Notes under the pieces: model-generated
Database searches by the model: none
What the model saw: only the letters and a program-made list of their open reading frames with translations
What the model was told of the DNA's origin: nothing
Assembly: GCF_016405965.1 (NCBI RefSeq)
Contig: NZ_JAEFCD010000006.1
Location: forward strand, 104,478 to 168,477
Reading direction: 5' to 3'
Origin: Alteromonas sp. IB21
GTDB taxonomy: Bacteria > Pseudomonadota > Gammaproteobacteria > Enterobacterales > Alteromonadaceae
DNA: 64,000 nt
Translations under genes and position numbers: made by a program
Shown here: positions 40,595 to 50,043 of the stretch, one piece after another
Layout of the letters: every line of letters begins with the position of its first letter
How positions within the stretch are numbered: position 1 is the first letter of the stretch

Positions 40595-40801
40595 CTATCT
40601 CACTGTACACTCTCGTCTATTTCTAAATCTTAGGTTTGCTTTCCATCTCAATGGAAACGCGGCTTTTTCCTCTTCATAAAATTTCATAACACCGCCTTTA
40701 TCAAGTAAAAAAGGAATACCTGCTTTACACACCTTGTAACCAAGTGTCACAAATTTCGCCATTGCAACTATTGCAACTTTAGTATTAGAAATGCTATTCA
40801 T
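40595..40801 (-). CDS. Doubtful 68-residue frame, possibly a gene remnant
   Basis: Encodes a peptide with VAIVAMAKFVTLGYKVCKAG near its start. That AxxxAxxxFVxLGYxV pattern resembles the first helix and strand of PD-(D/E)XK nuclease-like proteins, but nothing of the catalytic core follows. The rest of the 40404-40865 gap between the signal peptidase and TonB receptor genes shows no other frame. It may be a decayed fragment or chance. Confidence 0.25.
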   Translation of the reverse strand: MNSISNTKVAIVAMAKFVTLGYKVCKAGIPFLLDKGGVMKFYEEEKAAFPLRWKANLRFRNRRECTVR

Positions 40802-40865
40802 GAGTTCGTAACATACTTATGTTGCAGCAACACACAACAAGTAAATGGATAATAAGGAAATAACA

Positions 40866-43460
40866 ATGAAACAAGGTCGTAAAATAAGTGCTATAGCAGT
40901 GGGATTGGCACTTGCAGGAATTACCTCACTAAGTCCTGTACATGCGCAGCAAGCTGATGAAGAAGCAGCGAACCTTGAGCGAATTGCAGTCACCGGTTCA
41001 CGCATTAAGCGCACAGATATGGAAGGTCCCTCTCCTATTCAGTCAATTGACGCAACAATGATTGAAGGCATGGGCTATGAAAACCTTCAGCAACTATTAG
41101 AGAGAATGCCCGCTACCGGCGCAGGTACCTTCTCAACACGTAACAATAGCCAAGACTCTACCGCTAATGGCGCAGCAGCAGTATCACTCAGAGGAATGGG
41201 ACCAGATGCAACACTAGTTCTCATTAACGGCCGCCGCGTCGCCATCAGCGCCTTTGCCGAAAGTATCACCAACTCATTTGTAGATATTAACTCGATACCA
41301 GTATCTGCCATTGAGCGCATTGATATTCTAAAAGACGGCGCATCTGCTATTTATGGCTCAGATGCGGTTGCGGGTGTAGTAAACGTAGTACTTAAAAAAG
41401 ACTATGAAGGTCTAGAGATCAATGCAGGCTACGGCGGCACAACAGGTCCTAGTTACGATGAAACCACAGCAAGCATTTTGTGGGGTTCGCAAAGCGAGAA
41501 AAGCAGTGCCACTGTTATTATCGACTATTTCAATAACAGCACCCTTGGGGCTGACGAAATGGGTCGCTTTGGTACGGCAAACCAATCGCCTTACGGCGGT
41601 ATGGATTTTCGTTCATCACGAGGTTACCCGGGTTATTTTTATGTTGATGGCGTAAAAACAATCGATCCAGACTGCCCTGCAGATAGCGCTACGGCCTCTG
41701 GCAGTTGCTTATTCGATTACGGCCCGTTTGGATTAACAATTCCAGCCTCTGAGCGCGTAGGCTTTATCGGTCAATTCGACTATAAAATTGGCGATGAGAC
41801 CACAGCGTTTATGGAAGTTGCTATGCAGCACAATACGTCTGAAGCAGGCGGTGCAGCAACGCCCTTGGATGAAGATGCGGGCCTAACCGTTCCGGGGACT
41901 CACCCCAACAATCCATTTGGTCAGGACATTGAAATAGGTCGCTACCGCCCTGTGGATGCTGGCGCTCGCCGTTGGGATATCGAGTCAGACACCCTTCGAT
42001 TAGTCGCAGGTTTACGCGGTACGTTTAACGACTACGACTGGGAAGCGTCGGTTCAAAAAGGTCGCAGCCGTTCAGAACAAAGCGGTGACCAATCGCAAGG
42101 TTGGGTTCGCGTTGATTGGCTACAAGAGCAAATTGATCTTGGCAATTACAACCCCTTTGGTGGCGTGACTAACCCTCAAAGCGTAATTGACGAAATTACC
42201 ACTAGCTTAGTGCGCCGCGGTGAATCGCGCATGACAAGTGTTGATGCACATATCACTGGCGAAGCGTTTGATTTTGGCGATGATGTCGTCATGATGGCGG
42301 CGGGCGTTGAGTACCGTGAAGAGCAAGTGTCTGACGTTCCAGATGTTCAGTTCCAGCGTGGATTAATCTTCGGTACTGAGTCAGTATCAGCTTCAGCAGA
42401 ACGCGATCAGTACGCAGCATATTTAGAGCTTTCAATTCCTTTGGCTGAAGAGCTAGAGCTACAACTCGCTGGCCGTTACGACCACTACAGCGACTTTGGC
42501 AGCACGACTAACCCTAAAATTGCGTTACGTTGGGCACCAAGCGATGAAGTTACGGTTCGCGGTTCATGGGCGCAAGGCTTCAGAGCGCCGTCGCTTGCAC
42601 AAGTGGGTTTGGGCCCATCGCAGAAAAGCGTATTCTTTGTTGACCAATACCGCTGTCAAGCAACAGGTCAAGACTGTGAATCTTTGGATTACAACATCGA
42701 ATTTGCGGGTAACCCCAATCTGGATGCGGAAGAGTCAGAGTCGTGGAACGTGGGTGTAATCTACGCACCTATTCAAGAGCTTGGTTTGAGCATTGATGTA
42801 TGGAGTATTACTCAAGATAACAAAATTGACGAACAGCAGTTTGGTTTGGTTTACGACGCTGAGTGTAATAACCAAGACAGTACAATCTGTGTTCGTCTAG
42901 ACCCACAACAGGGTGAGTCGCTAGGCGTTATCCAGAAGATATTTAACACTTACCAAAACGTATCGTCACAAAAAGCCTCGGGTGTTGATTTCAGCGCTAA
43001 TTACAGCATGGAACTACAAGAGTACGGTAACGTGCGCTTCAACCTAGATTGGTCTTACATGAACGAGTTTGAAAAAGACGGTCTAGAGTATACGGGCGAA
43101 TACGGTTACCCAGAGCACCGCTGGTTGTTTGGTACAACTTGGTCGAAAGGTGCGTTTGATGCCAATTTAAACATCAGCTTTATTGGGGAGTTTGAAGACA
43201 CCCCTGATATCGACTTCGACGGTGTATTAGATTTTGAAGAAAATACCTCTAGAACCGTGGATTCGCAAATGCTGGTAGACCTTCAGTTTGGTTACAACTA
43301 CAGCGATAACCTTCGCCTAGTTATTGGTTCTAACAACTTACTAGATGAAGAGCCGCCGTTTGCAATCGGTAACGGCGATAACGACCTTTATGGTTATGTT
43401 GGCAGCGTACACAACCCGCGTAGCCGCTTTGTTTACTCTAAACTAACTTACCGTTTCTAA
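40866..43460 (+). CDS. Large TonB-dependent receptor (Alteromonadales type)
   Basis: An 864-residue outer-membrane receptor. Signal peptide ends SPVHAQ. The plug begins ERIAVTGSRIKRTDMEGPSP, the form common to the large TonB receptor expansions of Alteromonadales and Xanthomonadales, with LRGMGPDATLVLINGRR and YGSDAVAGVVNVVLKK. The barrel closes with SKLTYRF. This subgroup usually takes up carbohydrate or peptide-derived nutrients rather than siderophores, and no Fur box is seen upstream. Start chosen at the ATG with AAGGAAAT ahead; an upstream in-frame ATG at 40845 is less likely. Confidence 0.9.
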   Translation: MKQGRKISAIAVGLALAGITSLSPVHAQQADEEAANLERIAVTGSRIKRTDMEGPSPIQSIDATMIEGMGYENLQQLLERMPATGAGTFSTRNNSQDSTANGAAAVSLRGMGPDATLVLINGRRVAISAFAESITNSFVDINSIPVSAIERIDILKDGASAIYGSDAVAGVVNVVLKKDYEGLEINAGYGGTTGPSYDETTASILWGSQSEKSSATVIIDYFNNSTLGADEMGRFGTANQSPYGGMDFRSSRGYPGYFYVDGVKTIDPDCPADSATASGSCLFDYGPFGLTIPASERVGFIGQFDYKIGDETTAFMEVAMQHNTSEAGGAATPLDEDAGLTVPGTHPNNPFGQDIEIGRYRPVDAGARRWDIESDTLRLVAGLRGTFNDYDWEASVQKGRSRSEQSGDQSQGWVRVDWLQEQIDLGNYNPFGGVTNPQSVIDEITTSLVRRGESRMTSVDAHITGEAFDFGDDVVMMAAGVEYREEQVSDVPDVQFQRGLIFGTESVSASAERDQYAAYLELSIPLAEELELQLAGRYDHYSDFGSTTNPKIALRWAPSDEVTVRGSWAQGFRAPSLAQVGLGPSQKSVFFVDQYRCQATGQDCESLDYNIEFAGNPNLDAEESESWNVGVIYAPIQELGLSIDVWSITQDNKIDEQQFGLVYDAECNNQDSTICVRLDPQQGESLGVIQKIFNTYQNVSSQKASGVDFSANYSMELQEYGNVRFNLDWSYMNEFEKDGLEYTGEYGYPEHRWLFGTTWSKGAFDANLNISFIGEFEDTPDIDFDGVLDFEENTSRTVDSQMLVDLQFGYNYSDNLRLVIGSNNLLDEEPPFAIGNGDNDLYGYVGSVHNPRSRFVYSKLTYRF

Positions 43461-43476
43461 AGGTAGCTCAAAAGAG

Positions 43477-43515
43477 AAAGCGCTCGCCGGCATTATTTTG
43501 CCACGAGCGCTTTTT
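43477..43515 (+). terminator. Terminator of the large TonB receptor gene
   Basis: AAAGCGCTCG (43477-43486) / CGAGCGCTTT (43504-43513) followed by more T, with an inner GGC/GCC pairing in the loop. Confidence 0.88.
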
Positions 43516-43537
43516 AATATGCGTTTATTGAATCAGC

Positions 43538-43732
43538 CTAATAGAACAGATATTCAAAAAGAACCGTAGTAAGCCATGCAAAAATAACAGGCAAAGCAAT
43601 CATCACGTATACTAGTACCTCGGAGCCTAATGTTTCGGCTTGCCAAGCATCCATCATCTTCACGTTGAATTTTCGTTTTAGTAAAAAAGTATAGAAAATT
43701 ATTAGTATTAATAAGATTAAAGCTTTTAGCAT
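43538..43732 (-). CDS. Small two-helix membrane protein, possible immunity protein
   Basis: 64 residues: a hydrophobic helix at 3-17 (KALILLILIIFYTFL), a short basic/acidic loop (KRKFNVKMMDAWQAE) and a second helix at about 37-62. It lies 81 bases downstream of the bacteriocin-like precursor on the same strand. Small two-helix membrane proteins in that position are often immunity proteins for pore-forming peptides, so this is an inference from context. The ribosome site is weak (GGGGTGG), and an overlapping frame on the same strand is an alternative. Confidence 0.5.
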   Translation of the reverse strand: MLKALILLILIIFYTFLLKRKFNVKMMDAWQAETLGSEVLVYVMIALPVIFAWLTTVLFEYLFY

Positions 43733-43813
43733 TCTTTTTTACCACCCCATTCTTTAGTACTGACTCTACCTAGAAAACTTCAGTCGTTGTAAACCTCTGC
43801 CTTGCTATAAGGA

Positions 43814-44128
43814 TTACTCGTCTGTAGTTTCCTCGTACTGAGAATCAACGGCGTTACCTATCGCGCCACCGCCTAACCCCAAGCCTACAGATCCAGCTAA
43901 ACGACCAACGCTACCCACCGGATTGAAAAAGCCAGTACCTGCACCAACTAAACCTGCTGACCATAGTGATTTAGAACTGGCGCCTCCACCGCCAGCTATC
44001 GCCGCGCCATACACGCCTCCGACGGCTCCTGCAAAAGCACCTATAATATTAGCGATCCACGCTCCGCTGACCTGTTCTAGCTCTTCTTGTGAAAGCTCGT
44101 AACTATCTAAATTGATTTCTCTTTCCAT
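43814..44128 (-). CDS. Bacteriocin-like precursor peptide with Gly-type leader
   Basis: 104 residues. The leader MEREINLDSYELSQEELEQV ends SGA at 21-23, closely matching double-glycine-type leaders (LSxxELxxVxGG/GA) cleaved by PCAT transporters. The remaining 81 residues are rich in Gly/Ala with glycine-zipper patterns (GAFAGAVGGVYGAAIAGGGG and GSVGLGLGGGAIGNAV), as in class II pore-forming bacteriocins and microcins, and end in an acidic tail. Strong AAGGAG site ahead of the ATG. No export transporter is in the window, so export would be in trans. Confidence 0.7.
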   Translation of the reverse strand: MEREINLDSYELSQEELEQVSGAWIANIIGAFAGAVGGVYGAAIAGGGGASSKSLWSAGLVGAGTGFFNPVGSVGRLAGSVGLGLGGGAIGNAVDSQYEETTDE

Positions 44129-44320
44129 GATATCTCCTTACAGATTTTGTGTTAAAGCTTACCAACATAGCAATTCTCTAGAATCGCAAATGCGTTGACC
44201 AAAATACTATATCCATAAAAATTAGGAAAAAGACCTGTTCTCTATACCTGATTTTTAAATATTTTTTGACTATGCGTTTGTATTAAAAACTCGAACCTCA
44301 GTCTATTTAATGTTATCCAT

Positions 44321-44345
44321 AAAAAATGCCAGCTAAGCTGGCATT
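44321..44345 (-). terminator. Terminator of the MAPEG gene
   Basis: AATGCCAGC/GCTGGCATT stem at 44325-44333 and 44337-44345. On the minus strand it is followed by TTTTA. Confidence 0.8.
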
Positions 44346-44381
44346 ATCTCTTTATAAGCTTTCGCTTCAACGGCCTTGGGT

Positions 44382-44777
44382 TTACATACCAAAATGGATT
44401 AGTATTAAATTCCCAACCGCAGCACAAAGCATAGCAAGGAAGGTTAGAATCATACCTGCGAAGCGCTGCCAGCTAACGCCAGAGTGGCGCCCTAGACCAT
44501 AGGCATGCAAAGCACGTCCAAACAGTAACGCGCTGCCCAAGGCATGTACGGCCCATATTTGGCCGGTGTTTGCTTCGAAACACGCGATCATAATAAGCGT
44601 AATAGGTACATACTCGCTAAAATTGCCATGGGCTCTGGAAAGTCGAATAAGATCTTCATGACCACCATCGCCAATACCAACCTGGTGACGACGTCGCGCA
44701 CCGATAACCAGAAACGACAAGTACAGGTAACAAATACCTAATAAACTGGCGTAAAACGCCGTGATTGGCAAAACCAT
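44382..44777 (-). CDS. MAPEG family membrane protein
   Basis: 131 residues with four hydrophobic helices. The MAPEG pattern is clear: IGDGGHEDLIRLSRAHGNFSEYVPI (RxxxNxxE-type glutathione-site segment) then ARALHAYGLGR. Eukaryotic members are glutathione transferases or eicosanoid enzymes; bacterial members such as E. coli YecN-like proteins are largely uncharacterised. Single gene between adk and the bacteriocin-like gene. Confidence 0.85.
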   Translation of the reverse strand: MVLPITAFYASLLGICYLYLSFLVIGARRRHQVGIGDGGHEDLIRLSRAHGNFSEYVPITLIMIACFEANTGQIWAVHALGSALLFGRALHAYGLGRHSGVSWQRFAGMILTFLAMLCAAVGNLILIHFGM

Positions 44778-44883
44778 GGTCTACTCCACATGTTATAGTT
44801 ATATCGCGTTGCGTTAATCTGCGCATGTCTTCTCATTGCATCAAAAGACATTAAACGTTATCCACTAATAAGTTACAAGCAAC

Positions 44884-44909
44884 AAAAAAGGCCGCACAAG
44901 CGACCTTTT
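44884..44909 (-). terminator. Terminator of adk
   Basis: AAGGCCGC (44888-44895) / GCGACCTT (44900-44907), one G-T pair, ACAA loop. On the minus strand it is followed by TTTTTTG. Confidence 0.85.
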
Positions 44910-44926
44910 ATAAACGTTGTTAGTGA

Positions 44927-45920
<994 letters not shown>

Positions 45921-47843
45921 TTATTTGGCCAACTTCATTAATAGCGTGTTCAAGTTCTGAACAAAGCTAGAAGGGTCTTTCAAGCTGCCCTGTTCTGATA
46001 GCGCAGCTTGGTCGAATAATACGCCAACCCACTGATTAAATAACTCTTCGTCTTGCGTGTCAGCAAGCAGTTTAACCAAGCTATGCTCAGGGTTTAGTTC
46101 GAAGTGATACTTCACGTCTGGCACTGTCTGGCCAGCAGCCTGCATCAGCTTCATCATTTGCGTAGTCATGCCGTTATCGTCAGCAACGATAACCGCCGGT
46201 GAGTCAGTAAGACGATGTGTAAACTTAACGTCTACTACCTTATCTCCGAGTGCTGCTTTCGCTCTCTCAAGTACACCTTCAACTTCTTTTTCTGCTTCTT
46301 CTTGCGCTTTCTTCGATTCTTCGTCTTCTAAATCGCCTAAATCTAAGTTTCCTTTAGCAATAGAAACAAACTGCTTTTCGTTAAACTCAGTAAGATGAGA
46401 CATTAACCACTCGTCAATGCGCTCGCCCATTAGCAGAACTTCAATGCCTTTCTTACGGAAAATTTCGAGGTGAGGGCTAGACTTTGCTGCTTGCAGGTTA
46501 TCTGCAGTCACGTAGTAAATCTTATCCTGACCTTCTTTCATACGCTCTATGTAATCAGCTAATGAAACTGTTTGCGCATCAGATTCACCGTGGGTTGATG
46601 CAAAGCGCAATAAACCTGCAATCTTCTCACGGTTACTAAAGTCTTCTGCTGGGCCTTCTTTCAGAACATTACCAAATTCATTCCAGAACGTCTGATACTT
46701 CTCGCCATCATTCTTAGCCATCTTCTCAAGCATTTGCAGAACGCGCTTAGTACAACCTTGGCGCAGTGCTTGAGTAATTTTATTGTCTTGAAGGATTTCA
46801 CGAGACACGTTAAGCGGAAGGTCATTGCTGTCTAGTAAACCTTTCACAAAACGAAGGTAAGTTGGCATAAATTGCTCTGCGTCATCCATAATAAAAACGC
46901 GCTGAACATAAAGCTTAAGGCCATGGTTTTGGTCGCGGTTCCACATGTCGAATGGCGCTTTAGAAGGTATGTAAAGCAGACTTGTGTACTCTGTTTTACC
47001 TTCTACTTTATTATGCGCCCATGCTAATGGATCTGCAAAGTCGTGAGAGATATGCTTGTAAAACTCATTATACTCTTCATCAGAGATCTCTGATTTTTCG
47101 CGAGTCCATAGTGCAGTCGCTTTGTTAACGACTTCCCATTCACCAGGTTGGCCTTCAATTTTCTCGCCATCTGGCCCCTCTCTTTCAGGAACTTCATCTT
47201 TCCACATTTGCACAGGTATACTGATGTGGTCTGAGTATTTGCTTACAATAGAGCGTAGACGCCAAGTGTCAGCAAACTCTTTTTCATCTTCACGAAGGTG
47301 AAGAGTAATTTCAGTACCGCGCGTAGGTTTATTGATTTCGGCGATAGTGAATTCGCCTTCCCCATCAGAAATCCACTCGACACCTGCAGACGCTTCGGCA
47401 CCAGCGGCGCGAGTACGTACAGTCACTTTATCTGCAACGATAAACGCAGAGTAAAAACCAACACCAAACTGACCGATGAGCTGCGAGTCTTTCGCACTAT
47501 CGCCAGACAGTTTGCTAAAGAAATCTTTAGTGCCAGACTTTGCGATAGTACCCAAGTTAGCGATAACTTCATCGCGAGTCATACCAATACCATTATCGGT
47601 AATGGTAACCGTATTTGCTTCTTTGTCGACGCTCAGCTTTACGTTCAATTCACCATCGTTTTCGTAAAGACTATCATTTTCTAACGCGCGAAAGCGTAGC
47701 TTATCCGCAGCATCTGCTGCGTTTGAGACTAACTCGCGTAGAAAAATTTCTTTGTTTGAATACAAAGAGTGAATCATCAGTTGAAGAAGCTGTTTTACTT
47801 CTGTTTGAAAACCGTGGGTTTCTTTGTGGGCTGCTTCAGCCAT
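45921..47843 (-). CDS. htpG: Hsp90-family chaperone HtpG
   Basis: ATP-dependent chaperone acting as a cytoplasmic dimer. 640 residues. The N-terminal GHKL ATPase has [29 protein letters not shown] and [17 protein letters not shown]. The middle domain contains [12 protein letters not shown] and [11 protein letters not shown], and the C-terminal dimer domain ends [16 protein letters not shown] frame extends 24 codons further, but [13 protein letters not shown] is the family start and has GAGGAG upstream. Confidence 0.96.
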   Translation of the reverse strand: MAEAAHKETHGFQTEVKQLLQLMIHSLYSNKEIFLRELVSNAADAADKLRFRALENDSLYENDGELNVKLSVDKEANTVTITDNGIGMTRDEVIANLGTIAKSGTKDFFSKLSGDSAKDSQLIGQFGVGFYSAFIVADKVTVRTRAAGAEASAGVEWISDGEGEFTIAEINKPTRGTEITLHLREDEKEFADTWRLRSIVSKYSDHISIPVQMWKDEVPEREGPDGEKIEGQPGEWEVVNKATALWTREKSEISDEEYNEFYKHISHDFADPLAWAHNKVEGKTEYTSLLYIPSKAPFDMWNRDQNHGLKLYVQRVFIMDDAEQFMPTYLRFVKGLLDSNDLPLNVSREILQDNKITQALRQGCTKRVLQMLEKMAKNDGEKYQTFWNEFGNVLKEGPAEDFSNREKIAGLLRFASTHGESDAQTVSLADYIERMKEGQDKIYYVTADNLQAAKSSPHLEIFRKKGIEVLLMGERIDEWLMSHLTEFNEKQFVSIAKGNLDLGDLEDEESKKAQEEAEKEVEGVLERAKAALGDKVVDVKFTHRLTDSPAVIVADDNGMTTQMMKLMQAAGQTVPDVKYHFELNPEHSLVKLLADTQDEELFNQWVGVLFDQAALSEQGSLKDPSSFVQNLNTLLMKLAK

Positions 47844-47887
47844 AATCCAATATCTCCTCGTTGAATGGATCACGTTTGATGTTAAAC

Positions 47888-47916
47888 AGGTAAGGTCGCT
47901 CAACCCACTTTTCAAC
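47888..47916 (-). promoter_or_regulatory. Candidate heat-shock (sigma-32) promoter of htpG
   Basis: On the minus strand GTTGAAAA (47916-47909), 13 bases, then CCTTACCT (47895-47888). The -35 resembles CTTGAAA; the -10 departs from CCCCATNT. Offered because htpG is a sigma-32 gene in E. coli. Confidence 0.3.
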
Positions 47917-48080
47917 GTTTAGAACGAAAATTTATTTTTTTAATGGGAGATTTTTTTTAACAAGAAGTATTGGCGCAGACCAATTTACAAACCGTTAAAA
48001 TGAAATAGACTACAAAGTAAGGAGCGAGTAAGGGGAAAACTAGCGTTCTACTTGAAAAAGCAAAACGCTACGCTTGAGCA

Positions 48081-48680
48081 TTAAAGTTTGCGGCGCCCTG
48101 AAAACGCATGAGTTAGGGTATTGCCATCTATGTACTCAAGCTCTCCCCCAACTGGCACTCCATGGGCGATACGAGAAGCATCGACACTGTGACTCGCACA
48201 AAGTTGCGCTATGTAATGCGCTGTAGCTTCCCCTTCTACCGTTGGATTGGTGGCAAGGATCACCTCATCAATTCCACCCGCACCAAGGCGCGCTTCTAAT
48301 TCCGTTAACCCTATTTCCTCTGGTCCTACGCCATCAATAGGTGATAAATGCCCCATAAGTACAAAATATTGTCCTTTATAACTTAGCGTTTGCTCTATCG
48401 CTAAAACATCTTGGGGGCTCTCAACAATGCACAGCAGGCCGCTGGCTTCACGCTCTGGGTGTCGGCATATGTCACATAGTTCGTCTTCAGTGAAGGTTCT
48501 ACAGCGCTTGCAGTGATGGATATGCTCCATGGCATTATGAAGCACGTTACTTAAATCGATAGCACCTGTGCGATTTCGTTCTAAAAGGTGAAATGCCATT
48601 CGTTGAGCACTTTTATTGCCAACACCAGGTAGGCAAGTAAGGGCCTGAATTAATTCTGAAAGTAAGGGACTGAACTTCAT
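48081..48680 (-). CDS. recR: Recombination protein RecR
   Basis: Works with RecO and RecF in loading RecA at gaps. 199 residues: helix-hairpin-helix start ([24 protein letters not shown]), zinc finger [16 protein letters not shown], then a Toprim domain with [16 protein letters not shown] and [15 protein letters not shown]. In most relatives it directly follows ybaB; here the gene ahead, 5 bases away, is a beta-propeller-like protein of unknown function. Confidence 0.96.
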   Translation of the reverse strand: MKFSPLLSELIQALTCLPGVGNKSAQRMAFHLLERNRTGAIDLSNVLHNAMEHIHHCKRCRTFTEDELCDICRHPEREASGLLCIVESPQDVLAIEQTLSYKGQYFVLMGHLSPIDGVGPEEIGLTELEARLGAGGIDEVILATNPTVEGEATAHYIAQLCASHSVDASRIAHGVPVGGELEYIDGNTLTHAFSGRRKL

Positions 48681-48685
48681 ATTAT

Positions 48686-49747
48686 CTACTGCTTCGGTGC
48701 TTTGTCTGTTTGAGGCGATTCGCGCTTTGCTTCCGCGCCTTCGCTTTTTTGTTTTAGTCTGTCTCGGTATTTAATCACGTTACGCTTGGCTTGGTCGAGT
48801 TTAACTTCATACACGTTGCCACCAAATAAGCCTTTATACTCCTCATCTGTAAACACCAGCGTATTGTTATCGTAAAAGGTAACCGCTTCTTTTTGTGTCA
48901 CTACGCCAAGGTCTATGCGCGATACATCGCCACTGAAAAAGTTATCATCTTCAAAGTTTTCAAAAAGCCATAAACTGGTAGAGTCTAGTAGTACTAATTT
49001 TGTTCTGTCTGGACTGATTGCTGCAGAGGTTATCCAGCAGAGTTTTTCAAGCGTGGTACAAGTCTTAAACTCTCCGATAAGCTGCGCATCAAAATTGGCA
49101 GCATGATCACCCACTTTGTAGAGCTTCGTTATACCATCAAAAGGCTGGGTTCTGTTTTTTGTAAAAAGATAAAGATTACGCTTATATTCAACAAAGGCTT
49201 CAAGATCGTAGTTCTTATCTTGAGGCTTCACCTTGCCTTTCCCCATTTCCGGATACGTAAATTTAATAATTTCAGCTTCGGTAGTATCTGTTTTTATATC
49301 AATGGGATTTTCGATTTTATAAATCGTTAGCCAGCGTCGTTTATTATCGTTATTCCCGAAATCGCCTAAAAAGAAATGACCAAAGCTATTTTGTGTCATG
49401 TCCTCCCAATCAACGTTTTTTGCATTGGTAACCGTCACTTCTCTTTCAATTGTGCCATCTTTATTGAGCATATAGAGAATGGGGCCGTCACCACTGTCAT
49501 TGATTGCCCAGAGTCTTTTGTATTTATCGAATTCAATGCCTGATATTTCTTTGAGTTTTGGGTCGACCGTCACTGTTTTCATCTTAAACAGTTCATGCAC
49601 ACTCATAAAAAATAGCACGGCTGCAATAGGGAGAAGAATAACCGTGGTGATAACTAAGCCTTTCCTTAGCACTTCAAAAAATCCTCTATCTAGGGTAAAC
49701 GTCGAATCGACACTTTCCAGCATTTGACTAAAAAGCAGAACCAACAC
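48686..49747 (-). CDS. Membrane-anchored beta-propeller-like protein of unknown function
   Basis: 353 residues. A single transmembrane helix at about 29-50 ([22 protein letters not shown]) follows a short N terminus. The large outside domain has repeated blade-like segments: [62 protein letters not shown]. The C-terminal 25 residues are charged ([22 protein letters not shown]). The GDFGNN-N-R motif is seen in a group of secreted six-blade propeller proteins of unknown role. Only 5 bases ahead of recR, so recR may depend on its transcript. An internal ATG at residue 9 is a possible start. Confidence 0.7.
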   Translation of the reverse strand: MLVLLFSQMLESVDSTFTLDRGFFEVLRKGLVITTVILLPIAAVLFFMSVHELFKMKTVTVDPKLKEISGIEFDKYKRLWAINDSGDGPILYMLNKDGTIEREVTVTNAKNVDWEDMTQNSFGHFFLGDFGNNDNKRRWLTIYKIENPIDIKTDTTEAEIIKFTYPEMGKGKVKPQDKNYDLEAFVEYKRNLYLFTKNRTQPFDGITKLYKVGDHAANFDAQLIGEFKTCTTLEKLCWITSAAISPDRTKLVLLDSTSLWLFENFEDDNFFSGDVSRIDLGVVTQKEAVTFYDNNTLVFTDEEYKGLFGGNVYEVKLDQAKRNVIKYRDRLKQKSEGAEAKRESPQTDKAPKQ

Positions 49748-50043
49748 TCAGTTTAGGGAAAATGACGATAGTAATAAAACGAACAATATTAGAAATAAGA
49801 CCAATTTCAAATGATGGCGATTATGATTGAGATATGCTGAAATTATTAAAGTAGCCTCAGTATCCCGGGCAGTATAGACCAATTGTTCACAGACTTAAAA
49901 GCGTATGTTTAATTGGAAACGCTGCAATACTGCATTGCTGTAGGCATTGGTAAACTAAAGACAACAATATAATAGATAGCTCTAACTCTATTTTTAGTGC
50001 AGGGCAAGCCTAACTTTATTTCACTAATCAAGACTTAGCGTTT

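Noticed and set aside
43554..43745. Alternative frame overlapping the putative immunity gene
   Set aside because: Lacks membrane helices or any motif and has no better start site than the two-helix frame.
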